A DNA stretch of 64,000 nucleotides from a virus, in IMG/VR virus record IMGVR_UViG_3300022538_000539, positions 51,400 to 115,399 of that record; one strand, given 5' to 3'. Position numbers and translations under genes: made by a program. Below, piece after piece: positions 54,948-61,703 of this stretch. Each line of letters starts with the position of its first letter. Position 1 is the first letter of the stretch. The notes under the pieces are model-generated. The model did not search any database. It was not told the origin of the DNA and worked only from the letters and a program-made list of their open reading frames with translations.

Positions 54948-55304
54948 TTAATAAATTATTCTCCATTTTACATTTGTTACACCTATTTCTAATAATCCTA
55001 ACATCTCTGCAACTCTATAAGACAAATCAAATTCTCTACCATATTTATCAAAATCACCTCTATCATTACATTTTGCTATAACTAATACACTTTTATATTT
55101 AAACTCTACCAAAGTTCCAAAAGGCAATTTATTGTGAGCAAATGTTAAATCTGTACTATTGTAAATTTCTCCACTGGTAGTTTCTTTGCTAAAAAATGAT
55201 TCTCCATACCAACTCATTTTACTAACTTGCCAAGGAATTGCCGAAAAAAATTTTGCTCCTACTAAAAAGAATAATAAAATAATTATTAAATTTTTATTTT
55301 TCAT
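54948..55304 (-). CDS. RlpA-like double-psi beta-barrel secreted protein
   Basis: 118 residues. An N-terminal signal peptide (KNKNLIIILLFFLVGAKFFS) precedes SWYGESFFSKETTSGEIYN, AHNKLPFGTLVEF, and KCNDRGDFDKYGREFDLSYR. These are the RlpA/expansin DPBB motifs (S-W-Y-G, T-x-S-G-E, L-P-F-G-T, N-D-R-G, D-L-S). Cellular RlpA proteins cleave or bind peptidoglycan. No SPOR domain. May act in host lysis or cell-wall remodelling. Confidence 0.88.
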   Translation of the reverse strand: MKNKNLIIILLFFLVGAKFFSAIPWQVSKMSWYGESFFSKETTSGEIYNSTDLTFAHNKLPFGTLVEFKYKSVLVIAKCNDRGDFDKYGREFDLSYRVAEMLGLLEIGVTNVKWRIIY

Positions 55305-55627
55305 TTTTCTTCTTTTTTAAATTTTATCTTTTGCAAAGGAATACAATTTCTAACTTCCATATTGTTTATCCAAAATATATTCTCTTTTAAATTATTAAGA
55401 TTTTTAATTAAAGCAAATCCATCTGTTGACATTCTACCACTCGGAGATATATCATTCCATTTCAAATATTTATAAAGTATTTTATCATCTGGAAAATAAA
55501 AATAATCATTTTTTTTTGGTTGCCATAAATATCTGTGCCAATCATAACTATATTTAATTCCCTTTTTTAAAATAAATTCTTTTGAAATTTTAAAATTAAT
55601 TTTTTTATCTTTATAAATTGCTTTCAT
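55301..55627 (-). CDS. Hypothetical protein (108 aa)
   Basis: YSYDWHRYLWQPKKNDYFYF, PDDKILYKYLKWNDISPSGR, EVRNCIPLQKIKFKKEEK. Aromatic-rich, no motif recognised. Overlaps the RlpA-like gene by 4 nt. Confidence 0.8.
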   Translation of the reverse strand: MKAIYKDKKINFKISKEFILKKGIKYSYDWHRYLWQPKKNDYFYFPDDKILYKYLKWNDISPSGRMSTDGFALIKNLNNLKENIFWINNMEVRNCIPLQKIKFKKEEK

Positions 55628-55653
55628 TTATTCTTCCTTTGTAATAATTAAGT

Positions 55654-55827
55654 TTACTTTTTAAGGTTTTTTCTCTTTTTTATATCCTTTGCAACAAATT
55701 TTTCTAATCTCTCCAAATATCTTGTTAATTCAGAAAGTTTTAGTCCTAAATTTTTTGCTAATGCCATTTTTGTTATTTTACCTTTATAATATAATATAAG
55801 CCATTTGAATAATTTTTCTCTTAACAT
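55654..55827 (-). CDS. Mini helix-turn-helix protein (57 aa), copy 3
   Basis: MLREKLFKWLILYYKGKITK, MALAKNLGLKLSELTRYLER, basic tail. Same length and block order as 10994 and 34358. Flanked by AAACTGTAAACT elements (55844-55855 upstream; a variant at 55651-55662 overlaps its end), so it could be the protein that reads them; this is inference only. Confidence 0.75.
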   Translation of the reverse strand: MLREKLFKWLILYYKGKITKMALAKNLGLKLSELTRYLERLEKFVAKDIKKRKNLKK

Positions 55828-55843
55828 TTTTTGCTCCCTTTCG

Positions 55844-55855
55844 AGTTTACAGTTT
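55844..55855 (-). promoter_or_regulatory. AAACTGTAAACT element
   Basis: Exact copy 17 nt upstream of the mini-HTH start at 55827, just before its SD. Without a clear promoter; it may lie in a 5' leader or serve as an operator. Confidence 0.6.
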
Positions 55856-55863
55856 GAAGTTTT

Positions 55864-56043
55864 TTAATTTATAATTTTACTTTTTTTATCCATTATTAAT
55901 AACATCAGAAATGTAATTCTACTGGTCAATTCTAAAACAATTATTTCATTATCTTTAAATTGTTCTTTTGTAACAAGTAATCTATTCATTTCTTGCTTTA
56001 GAGTTTTTATATCACTTTTTTCATAAATTTCTGTCCAATTCAT
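55864..56043 (-). CDS. Helical hypothetical protein (59 aa)
   Basis: ATG 56043 has AAAGGA 8 nt upstream; a longer frame overlaps the upstream gene. MNWTEIYEKSDIKTLKQEMN then VLELTSRITFLMLLIMDKK. Unknown function. Confidence 0.7.
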   Translation of the reverse strand: MNWTEIYEKSDIKTLKQEMNRLLVTKEQFKDNEIIVLELTSRITFLMLLIMDKKSKIIN

Positions 56044-56053
56044 TTTTTTTCCT

Positions 56054-56254
56054 TTATCCAAATATTTTCATATATTTATCTTTATATACAAATTTCCTAA
56101 TAATTCTTTTAATAATATTGTAATCATACATATAAGCAATACTGGGTAAATTTAAACATCTTGGACATATCAAAGAAAAAGAATACTCTGAAAATTTACA
56201 ACCTTTTATAAAACATATAAATCTTCTTATTTTAAATACAAATTGATTAATCAT
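56054..56254 (-). CDS. Small basic zinc-knuckle protein (66 aa)
   Basis: ATG 56254 with GAAGAGGA SD. MINQFVFKIRRFICFIKGCK, SLICPRCLNLPSIAYMYDY, basic end. C-P-R-C knuckle plus Cys upstream. Promoter at 56292 is 38 nt upstream. Unknown function. Confidence 0.72.
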   Translation of the reverse strand: MINQFVFKIRRFICFIKGCKFSEYSFSLICPRCLNLPSIAYMYDYNIIKRIIRKFVYKDKYMKIFG

Positions 56255-56291
56255 TTTCCTCTTCGAGTTTAAAAAATATTCCTTCAATATA

Positions 56292-56320
56292 ATTATAATA
56301 GATTTTTATATAAAAGTCTA
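56292..56320 (-). promoter_or_regulatory. Sigma70-type promoter
   Basis: -35 TAGACT (56315-56320), 17-bp spacer, -10 TATAAT (56292-56297), overlapping the end of the membrane gene at 56323 by no bases. Drives 56054. A degenerate AAACT half-site (TTTAAACTC) lies downstream in the leader. Confidence 0.8.
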
Positions 56321-56322
56321 AT

Positions 56323-56496
56323 TTATTTTTTTAAATATGCCCAAAGATACTTAATACATTTTATAACAAATATTACAAAAGTTATAATTGTAAGCCAACC
56401 CCATATTTGATTTTTTGTTAGGTGATATATTATTTTAAATAGTAATGCAGTTATCAAAATATGGTCATTTGCTAATGACTTTGTATACATTCTCAT
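56323..56496 (-). CDS. Small membrane protein (57 aa)
   Basis: MRMYTKSLANDHILITALLF, KIIYHLTKNQIWGWLTIITF, VIFVIKCIKYLWAYLKK: two hydrophobic segments. Its stop directly abuts the promoter. Unknown function. Confidence 0.68.
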   Translation of the reverse strand: MRMYTKSLANDHILITALLFKIIYHLTKNQIWGWLTIITFVIFVIKCIKYLWAYLKK

Positions 56497-56649
56497 TTAT
56501 TTCACATCCTTAATTTTAAATAAAAAATAATTAAATTTTCCACAATTTTCACACATAAATAGTTCTTTTGGTCTTTCGTTAAAATTACCAAACAAACCAT
56601 CAATTTGTTCTAAATTGTCCGAGTCACATTCTTTACATTTATGTTTCAT
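56497..56649 (-). CDS. Zinc-ribbon micro-protein (50 aa)
   Basis: MKHKCKECDSDNLEQIDGLF, then ELFMCENCGKFNYFLFKIKD. Two C-x2-C knuckles give a complete zinc ribbon. Unknown function. Confidence 0.75.
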   Translation of the reverse strand: MKHKCKECDSDNLEQIDGLFGNFNERPKELFMCENCGKFNYFLFKIKDVK

Positions 56650-56794
56650 TTATTTCACATCTTTTTTTAAATAAATATGGCTTATCTTTTTTTAATTCTT
56701 TTAATTTTTTGTTTAAAGCATACTTGCAATTAAACATTCCAAATATTAATATTTCTTGTAAATCTTTTATATCACTTTTATTTAATTTTTGCAT
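56639..56794 (-). CDS. Small helical protein (51 aa)
   Basis: MQKLNKSDIKDLQEILIFGM, FNCKYALNKKLKELKKDKPY, basic end. SD AAAGGGAG upstream. Overlaps the zinc-ribbon start by 11 nt. Unknown function. Confidence 0.68.
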   Translation of the reverse strand: MQKLNKSDIKDLQEILIFGMFNCKYALNKKLKELKKDKPYLFKKRCEINET

Positions 56795-56826
56795 TTATTT
56801 TTCTCCCTTTAATAAATTCAATAATT

Positions 56827-57096
56827 TTATAATTTAATTTCTAATTTCTCAATAGGCAATTCTTTTATTACTTCTATATAACTATAATTATCGTTTAATT
56901 TATTTCTTATTATACTATAATCTTTTCCTCCAAAATCCCAATCACTTTGTAATTTTGAAACAATATTTTTTACTATTTTAGTTATTGATTCATTAGTTAG
57001 AGTTGTTTTAATTAATAATAGTATTCCTTCCTCATCACATTCTCTATTCTCGTGAAATATACTTATTTCTACATATCTACCATTTATCATTCTCAT
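56827..57096 (-). CDS. Hypothetical protein (89 aa)
   Basis: RYVEISIFHENRECDEEGIL, ITKIVKNIVSKLQSDWDFGG, YSYIEVIKELPIEKLEIKL. Short beta-alpha-beta protein, similar in build to 57103 (EIIIATFFDEEGEK) and possibly a paralog. Unknown function. Confidence 0.8.
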   Translation of the reverse strand: MRMINGRYVEISIFHENRECDEEGILLLIKTTLTNESITKIVKNIVSKLQSDWDFGGKDYSIIRNKLNDNYSYIEVIKELPIEKLEIKL

Positions 57097-57102
57097 ACCT
57101 CC

Positions 57103-57339
57103 TTAAATTCTTACACTATAATTTTTTTTAGTTGGTATAATTTCAATTTCGTCGTCTTTATTAAGTTCTTCTATTATTTCATCATCATACCAATCAATAT
57201 AATCTTCGTCAAGCCATTTATTTATTATGTCGCCAACTTTAAATTGAAACTGTTTTTCAGTCAATTCTGTCTTAATCATAAAACTACACTTTTCTCCCTC
57301 TTCGTCAAAAAAAGTTGCTATTATTATTTCTCTTTCCAT
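57103..57339 (-). CDS. Acidic hypothetical protein (78 aa)
   Basis: REIIIATFFDEEGEKCSFMI, KTELTEKQFQFKVGDIINKW, then DEDYIDWYDDEIIEELNKDD. Very acidic; adjacent gene at 56827 shares the start (I-x-x-x-F-x-E-x-x-E) and TE/TN-L-T-x-K features. Unknown function. Confidence 0.8.
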   Translation of the reverse strand: MEREIIIATFFDEEGEKCSFMIKTELTEKQFQFKVGDIINKWLDEDYIDWYDDEIIEELNKDDEIEIIPTKKNYSVRI

Positions 57340-57372
57340 TATCTATCTCCTTTTTAACAATTTATTTCATTT

Positions 57373-57612
57373 TTACAATTTATGTCTTAATTTCCAAAAG
57401 AAAAAACTAATATCTTCCCACATTTTACTTTTTCTTTTTTTACCTAAATTATAATTAGTCCAAGCATAATGTTCTGCCCAATGCTCTAATCTCCAAAGCA
57501 TCTCTCCAACATTAGGAAAATCATCCCATAACAAAACTAAAATATTATCTTGTCCTGGCATAGGAATTTCTATCATTTCTCTTTTTTCCAAATCTTTTTT
57601 TGTTTTTTTCAT
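57373..57612 (-). CDS. Hypothetical protein (79 aa)
   Basis: EMIEIPMPGQDNILVLLWDD, FPNVGEMLWRLEHWAEHYAW, SKMWEDISFFFWKLRHKL. Unusually Trp-rich (six Trp). Driven by the promoter at 57653. No family recognised. Confidence 0.8.
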   Translation of the reverse strand: MKKTKKDLEKREMIEIPMPGQDNILVLLWDDFPNVGEMLWRLEHWAEHYAWTNYNLGKKRKSKMWEDISFFFWKLRHKL

Positions 57613-57652
57613 TTTGTCTTCCTTTAAGTTTAAAAAACATCTCCTTAATATA

Positions 57653-57701
57653 ATTATAACTGATTTTTTAGTAAAAGTCTAATTTTTCAAGTTTACAGTT
57701 T
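57653..57701 (-). promoter_or_regulatory. Sigma70-type promoter with AAACTGTAAACT element
   Basis: -35 TAGACT (57676-57681), 17-bp spacer, -10 TATAAT (57653-57658). AAACTGTAAACT at 57690-57701 is 8 nt upstream of the -35 and preceded by GC. Drives the Trp-rich gene at 57373. Confidence 0.87.
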
Positions 57702-57707
57702 GCCTTT

Positions 57708-57929
57708 TTACTCTAAAATTTTATCTATATTTTTTGATACTAAACTGCTCAAATAATTATTTATATTTTGGATAATAGTCTCGTGGTCATTTATTTTTTC
57801 AAGTTCTTTTAACAATCCTAATGGAAAACTATTTAAATTTTTAATTTGCACAAATAATCCAATTTCTTTTTTATGCTCTTCATACCATTTATCTAATATT
57901 CTTTTTTGTTTCTTATATAAACCTCTCAT
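57708..57929 (-). CDS. Helical hypothetical protein (73 aa)
   Basis: KKQKRILDKWYEEHKKEIGL, FVQIKNLNSFPLGLLKELEK, INDHETIIQNINNYLSSLVS. Unknown function; ends 6 nt before the AAACTGTAAACT element. Confidence 0.78.
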   Translation of the reverse strand: MRGLYKKQKRILDKWYEEHKKEIGLFVQIKNLNSFPLGLLKELEKINDHETIIQNINNYLSSLVSKNIDKILE

Positions 57930-57959
57930 TTCATCCCCCTTAAATTATTTTTTTTATTT

Positions 57960-58172
57960 TTACCAATGCCAGTTTTTCTCAAAATGTTCTATTGCTTTGA
58001 TAACATCCTCTTTTTTAACTGCTCTTTGCGTTTTCATAATTAACCAATCAACCCAATTTTGTAATTGATATATACTTATCGGACTTATAAATATATCATT
58101 TTTTATTAACAATTTATCTAATTCTTCGCTTAACACTATCATATTGTCATTTTTTTTATCGTTGTTACTCAT
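57960..58172 (-). CDS. Helical hypothetical protein (70 aa)
   Basis: MIVLSEELDKLLIKNDIFIS, PISIYQLQNWVDWLIMKTQR, AVKKEDVIKAIEHFEKNWHW. Unknown function. Confidence 0.78.
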   Translation of the reverse strand: MSNNDKKNDNMIVLSEELDKLLIKNDIFISPISIYQLQNWVDWLIMKTQRAVKKEDVIKAIEHFEKNWHW

Positions 58173-58195
58173 TTATTTTATCTCCTTTTTTAGTT

Positions 58196-58381
58196 TTATT
58201 TAATAATTGAAGCAATGTCCAAATCTGTTATTATTTCACCTTTTATTGTTTCATATTCTTGCACATAAGGTTTTTGTCCTCCAAGTTCATATTCTACATT
58301 TTCTAAAGTTTTTTGTCCACCTTTTAATTCAACCTCTCTCATATCCAAAAGTAATACTTTTATTATTTTTTCTTTACTCAT
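58196..58381 (-). CDS. Small hypothetical protein (61 aa)
   Basis: IIKVLLLDMREVELKGGQKT, LENVEYELGGQKPYVQEYET, beta-rich with two GGQK segments (a short internal repeat). Unknown function. An AAAGTGTAAACT element variant precedes its SD. Confidence 0.75.
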   Translation of the reverse strand: MSKEKIIKVLLLDMREVELKGGQKTLENVEYELGGQKPYVQEYETIKGEIITDLDIASIIK

Positions 58382-58396
58382 TTTTTCTCCTTTTTG

Positions 58397-58408
58397 AGTT
58401 TACACTTT
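58397..58408 (-). promoter_or_regulatory. AAACTGTAAACT element, one-mismatch variant
   Basis: AAAGTGTAAACT on the minus strand, 15 nt upstream of the ATG at 58381 and just before the AAAGGAG SD, as at 62524. Confidence 0.5.
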
Positions 58409-58414
58409 CCAGTT

Positions 58415-58690
58415 TTATATACTTATTACTCCAGTTAGTACATCATCCATCCATTCCATTTCCACATTTGCTTGTTCAGAAGGTTTTAAGTACTCATATA
58501 ATTGAGTATCATAAAAATTAGGATTTCTCCAGTTTTTTATATATTTTTCAAATGCTTTTTTGACTTTTTTTATTTGCCAAAAACTTTGACTAATAAGAAA
58601 AGTTATTGTATCATAATCCTCTGAGTCTATTGCCGCTTTATATTCTTGTTTCAAAGTTTTTAATTTATATGCCATTTCCATTTCCTCCAT
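58415..58690 (-). CDS. Hypothetical protein (91 aa)
   Basis: YKLKTLKQEYKAAIDSEDYD, TITFLISQSFWQIKKVKKAF, EYLKPSEQANVEMEWMDDVL. Helical, acidic C-terminus. Unknown function. Confidence 0.78.
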   Translation of the reverse strand: MEEMEMAYKLKTLKQEYKAAIDSEDYDTITFLISQSFWQIKKVKKAFEKYIKNWRNPNFYDTQLYEYLKPSEQANVEMEWMDDVLTGVISI

Positions 58691-58698
58691 TTAATTAT

Positions 58699-58848
58699 TT
58701 ATTGAAAAGAATTTAATAATTTTTCTTTATTATAACTTTTTGTTTTGTCTCCACATTTTGGACATTCTTCATAAATATAAATTTTGCCTCTCCATATTTT
58801 CTCTTTGGATTTCATTACTATTCCACATTTTCCACAAATAGTCATCAT
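58699..58848 (-). CDS. Zinc-ribbon micro-protein (49 aa)
   Basis: MMTICGKCGIVMKSKEKIWR, GKIYIYEECPKCGDKTKSYN: two C-x2-C-G knuckles, a complete zinc ribbon. SD AAAGGAAAGAAGGTG upstream. Unknown function. Confidence 0.75.
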   Translation of the reverse strand: MMTICGKCGIVMKSKEKIWRGKIYIYEECPKCGDKTKSYNKEKLLNSFQ

Positions 58849-58868
58849 TTCACCTTCTTTCCTTTTTA

Positions 58869-58880
58869 AGTTTACAGTTT
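58869..58880 (-). promoter_or_regulatory. AAACTGTAAACT element
   Basis: Exact copy 20 nt upstream of the zinc-ribbon start at 58848, 13 nt after the stop of the upstream gene (58894). No accompanying promoter hexamers evident. Confidence 0.6.
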
Positions 58881-58893
58881 CCCAATTATTTAT

Positions 58894-59064
58894 TTATAAA
58901 CCTGTTTTTAAAATTTTATAACAATTTTCACACAAATAAACTAAATTTTTTGTTCTATAGAAAGTCTTTTCTAAAAATCTATGTTCGCATTTCAAACATT
59001 TAAAATATTCAAAATTTCTTTTTCTTGTTATTTTTCTAAATTCTTTTAAATTTATTTTTTTCAT
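58894..59064 (-). CDS. Zinc-finger micro-protein (56 aa)
   Basis: MKKINLKEFRKITRKRNFEY, FKCLKCEHRFLEKTFYRTKN, LVYLCENCYKILKTGL. C-x2-C-x-H ... C-x2-C with basic N-terminus. Unknown function. Confidence 0.74.
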   Translation of the reverse strand: MKKINLKEFRKITRKRNFEYFKCLKCEHRFLEKTFYRTKNLVYLCENCYKILKTGL

Positions 59065-59078
59065 TTCTTTCTTTCTAT

Positions 59079-59507
59079 TCAGATTATAATTTTTAAAATT
59101 TTATTTTTATACTTGCCACTCAAAGCATTTCCATTTTTAGTTATTTGTTTTAATTCTGCTTTACTAAAATAATCAGTTGATAAAGCACAACTACCAGAAT
59201 AAATTTTAACCTTAAATATTTTATGTAATTTTTTAAATAAATTCGCAATTATTTTATATAAATGTTCCTCTTTAATTTCAAAACCTGACGCTTTCCAATC
59301 TCCTGCTCCTAATTTTTTATAATTTGGACATCCTCGTCCTGTTTCTTTTAGTCTTTTTTTCTCAATTGCTATATCTTTATTACTCCAAAACCATAAACCT
59401 CTTTGATATTTTTTTAATTCTCCTTGTTCCTCTTGTTTAGATATCCAATTTTCTATTTTGTCAGTTTCTTTTTTATTAACTAATTGATAAAAGATATATG
59501 CTCCCAT
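59079..59507 (-). CDS. Hypothetical protein (142 aa)
   Basis: YIFYQLVNKKETDKIENWIS, RGLWFWSNKDIAIEKKRLKE, CPNYKKLGAGDWKASGFEIK, and a basic end. W/K-rich, no domain recognised. Confidence 0.82.
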   Translation of the reverse strand: MGAYIFYQLVNKKETDKIENWISKQEEQGELKKYQRGLWFWSNKDIAIEKKRLKETGRGCPNYKKLGAGDWKASGFEIKEEHLYKIIANLFKKLHKIFKVKIYSGSCALSTDYFSKAELKQITKNGNALSGKYKNKILKIII

Positions 59508-59510
59508 ATT

Positions 59511-59699
59511 TCAAAAATCTCCTTTGTTTATTTGTTTTACAATTTCCTTTCTTACCCAGTGAGTATCCCGATGTCCGCAAGGAAGAGTCATCATTTTCAT
59601 TATGCGAAAACATTTTCGGTTTGCTTCTCTCAAATCAGTTTTTTTAATTTCCATCTCATATTTTTTGCCACATCTATTGCATAATACTTTCATTTTCAT
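59511..59699 (-). CDS. Zinc-finger small protein (62 aa)
   Basis: MKVLCNRCGKKYEMEIKKTD, CFRIMKMMTLPCGHRDTHWV. C-x2-C-G at the start and a P-C-G-H later give a plausible zinc site. MKMKVLC and MKVLC are both possible starts. Unknown function. Confidence 0.78.
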   Translation of the reverse strand: MKMKVLCNRCGKKYEMEIKKTDLREANRKCFRIMKMMTLPCGHRDTHWVRKEIVKQINKGDF

Positions 59700-59730
59700 T
59701 TTTCACCTTCTTTTATTTATTTATATCACA

Positions 59731-59883
59731 TTATTCTTTTTCTATTCTTATGTTCATTAGGTTGACAGTTTCGTCCTTTGTCAAATGTACTAATTTTATA
59801 GGAAATAATCCAAATTGAATGCCAAATTTTTCACTATCAGTTAATTTATTGTATATTTTTGTTAATTCTTTTTTGCTTTTCAT
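59731..59883 (-). CDS. Small hypothetical protein (50 aa)
   Basis: MKSKKELTKIYNKLTDSEKF, GIQFGLFPIKLVHLTKDETV, NLMNIRIEKE. AAGGAG SD. Unknown function. Confidence 0.68.
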   Translation of the reverse strand: MKSKKELTKIYNKLTDSEKFGIQFGLFPIKLVHLTKDETVNLMNIRIEKE

Positions 59884-59899
59884 TTCTTATTTCTCCTTT

Positions 59900-60058
59900 T
59901 TATTTTTGTAATCTTTTAGTTATTTCACTATCAATTAAATCAATTTGGTCAGTATCAATATTTTCAATTCTGACTATTCTATTTCTTAACTCTACTAATT
60001 CAGTAAATTTTTTATTTTTTAAATTTTCTTTTACTATTTTTATATCTTTTTTTTCCAC
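59900..60058 (-). CDS. Small helical protein (52 aa, GTG start)
   Basis: GTG 60058 with AAGAGGA SD. EKKDIKIVKENLKNKKFTEL, VELRNRIVRIENIDTDQIDL, IDSEITKRLQK. Unknown function. Confidence 0.62.
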   Translation of the reverse strand: MEKKDIKIVKENLKNKKFTELVELRNRIVRIENIDTDQIDLIDSEITKRLQK

Positions 60059-60073
60059 TTTTTTTCCTCTTTG

Positions 60074-60085
60074 AGTTTACAGTTT
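60074..60085 (-). promoter_or_regulatory. AAACTGTAAACT element
   Basis: Exact copy preceded by CGC, just upstream of the SD of the GTG-started gene at 60058 (AAACTGTAAACTCAAAGAGG, the same layout as at 62524). Confidence 0.62.
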
Positions 60086-60093
60086 GCGTTTTT

Positions 60094-60267
60094 TTAACAT
60101 AAAATATCATATTTACTTTTTGCTAATTTTAAAATTAATTTTGTTTCTTTAATAGTCAATGGATTATATCCAAATCCAATTAAATTATCATTTATCATTC
60201 TAATTTCACTTTTTATATGATTTATGTAATCTCTTTTATTTAAAAATTCTTTATAATAAATTTCCAT
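60094..60267 (-). CDS. Small hypothetical protein (57 aa)
   Basis: MEIYYKEFLNKRDYINHIKS, EIRMINDNLIGFGYNPLTIK, ETKLILKLAKSKYDILC. Helical; unknown function. Confidence 0.68.
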   Translation of the reverse strand: MEIYYKEFLNKRDYINHIKSEIRMINDNLIGFGYNPLTIKETKLILKLAKSKYDILC

Positions 60268-60278
60268 TTTTTTCCTTT

Positions 60279-60551
60279 TTATATTAAATCAAAAATTGAT
60301 ACTCTTACAGAATTTATAATTTCATAAATATTATTCCATGTTATTTTTCTTGTAAATTTTCTAATAAAATATCTTTTTCTGAAAGATATACAAGGTTCTG
60401 GATTGCCAAAAACTAATTTTCTTATAGGTTGTTCGTCCAAAGTAATTTCTTCAGGTAGTTTTTCTTTTAGTTCTTTGTCCCATTTTTCTATATCTTTTTT
60501 ATTTTTTCCAAATCTGCTATCTGCAATAAAATTAAATGTTAAGGTTCTCAT
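60279..60551 (-). CDS. Hypothetical basic protein (90 aa)
   Basis: MRTLTFNFIADSRFGKNKKD, IEKWDKELKEKLPEEITLDE, CISFRKRYFIRKFTRKITWN. Unknown function. Confidence 0.78.
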   Translation of the reverse strand: MRTLTFNFIADSRFGKNKKDIEKWDKELKEKLPEEITLDEQPIRKLVFGNPEPCISFRKRYFIRKFTRKITWNNIYEIINSVRVSIFDLI

Positions 60552-60576
60552 TTTTTAAATCTCCTTTTTTATAAAA

Positions 60577-60786
60577 TTATTTAGGATTTATTATATCATC
60601 ACTATATTTATATTGTTTTTTATGATTTTCCTCATTTAGTCCGCTTCCAAAAAATCCCAAATTATTGCCATCAAAATCATAATCATAACTACATTTAAAA
60701 CAATGCTGAATTTTATCCCTAAAATAAATTTTAGTTAATCTCCCACAACATTTTATTCTTTTTTTAATTCTTTTGTCTATTTTCAT
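60577..60786 (-). CDS. Zinc-ribbon small protein (69 aa)
   Basis: KKRIKCCGRLTKIYFRDKIQ, HCFKCSYDYDFDGNNLGFFG. C-C-G and C-x2-C form a likely zinc ribbon with a basic N-terminus. Unknown function. Confidence 0.77.
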   Translation of the reverse strand: MKIDKRIKKRIKCCGRLTKIYFRDKIQHCFKCSYDYDFDGNNLGFFGSGLNEENHKKQYKYSDDIINPK

Positions 60787-60800
60787 TTTTTTCTTCTTTT

Positions 60801-60983
60801 TTATAAAAGATTATCTATCATAGATGTAATTTCTGTTCTCATATAGCGTAATTCTATAATGATTTCGTCTAAAAGATATTTTTCTAAATCATCTTTTTTG
60901 CTTTCATTAAAAATTATTTTAAGATTTTTCCAAGTTTCATTAATTTTTTGGTCTATTTTTTTCTCTGTTTTTTCTTTACTCAT
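60801..60983 (-). CDS. Helical small protein (60 aa)
   Basis: MSKEKTEKKIDQKINETWKN, LKIIFNESKKDDLEKYLLDE, IIIELRYMRTEITSMIDNLL. ATGA overlap with the upstream gene. Unknown function. Confidence 0.73.
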   Translation of the reverse strand: MSKEKTEKKIDQKINETWKNLKIIFNESKKDDLEKYLLDEIIIELRYMRTEITSMIDNLL

Positions 60984-61084
60984 TTTGCTCCTCTAACTAA
61001 AATTTTTTTACTTTCCTTTTTTCTTTTTTTAATTGCACAATCTACCATTTTATCGATTAATTCATTTTTCTCTTTGTTATTCAT
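60980..61084 (-). CDS. Micro basic protein (34 aa)
   Basis: MNNKEKNELIDKMVDCAIKK then RKKESKKILVRGAK. SD AAAGGAG before ATG 61084; stop overlaps the next ATG. Unknown function. Confidence 0.6.
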   Translation of the reverse strand: MNNKEKNELIDKMVDCAIKKRKKESKKILVRGAK

Positions 61085-61101
61085 TTTTCTCCTTTTTAAA
61101 A

Positions 61102-61413
61102 TTATTCTTTAAAAATATGCATAACAGAATGCTCTATAAAATCTCCAGCCCAATTATTCCCCTCAAATAAATTGTCAAATTCTTGTCCTAAATTTTTAAA
61201 TAATTTATATCCATTTATATAAATTGCTCCATGATAAATTAAATCAGCAAGAATTCCATCATAATAAAAAGCGAAATCTCCTTTATAATAATGGTCGTTT
61301 TCAAATTTATATGATTCTTTAATTTCAGGAGCATCTGTTTTTTTGGCAACTTTATTAATCCACCTTTTTATTTTATTTTTTATTTCAAATCTTTTTAAAA
61401 TTTTCTTTGTCAT
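61102..61413 (-). CDS. Hypothetical protein (103 aa)
   Basis: ILKRFEIKNKIKRWINKVAK, YYKGDFAFYYDGILADLIYH, GAIYINGYKLFKNLGQEFDN. Phage-type protein, function unknown. First gene of the unit driven by the promoter at 61434. Confidence 0.82.
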   Translation of the reverse strand: MTKKILKRFEIKNKIKRWINKVAKKTDAPEIKESYKFENDHYYKGDFAFYYDGILADLIYHGAIYINGYKLFKNLGQEFDNLFEGNNWAGDFIEHSVMHIFKE

Positions 61414-61433
61414 TTAAATCTCCCCTCAATACA

Positions 61434-61462
61434 ATTATAAACTATTTTTGAGAGAAAGTCAA
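61434..61462 (-). promoter_or_regulatory. Consensus sigma70 promoter
   Basis: -35 TTGACT (61457-61462), 17-bp spacer, -10 TATAAT (61434-61439). The 29 bp are identical to the promoter at 51601-51629, but no AAACTGTAAACT element is attached here. Confidence 0.9.
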
Positions 61463-61472
61463 TTTTTTTTTT

Positions 61473-61700
61473 TTAACTTAATATTCCGCCAATTGATAAA
61501 ATTTTATCTATTTTATTTTCTGCTATTGCTTGGGCTTGACTTAAAGCCAATATATTTTTAGTTTCTTCTTTTTCTTCTGGATGTCCACAAATCCAAGTTT
61601 TTAAATTATACTTATCATTTTTTTGTTTTTCAATAGAAATCCAATATTCTCTATACTTATATCTAAATTTTCCAGTTTTTAAATAGGTATCATAAGCCAT
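61473..61700 (-). CDS. Hypothetical protein (75 aa)
   Basis: YLKTGKFRYKYREYWISIEK, YNLKTWICGHPEEKEETKNI, ALSQAQAIAENKIDKILS. SD AGGAGG lies within the end of the 13-codon ORF upstream. Unknown function. Confidence 0.8.
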   Translation of the reverse strand: MAYDTYLKTGKFRYKYREYWISIEKQKNDKYNLKTWICGHPEEKEETKNILALSQAQAIAENKIDKILSIGGILS

Positions 61701-61703
61701 TTT

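Noticed and set aside
59758-59772. GAAACTGTCAAC, a near match to the AAACTGTAAACT element
   Set aside because: Lies inside the coding sequence of 59731-59883 with two differences and no promoter; likely chance.
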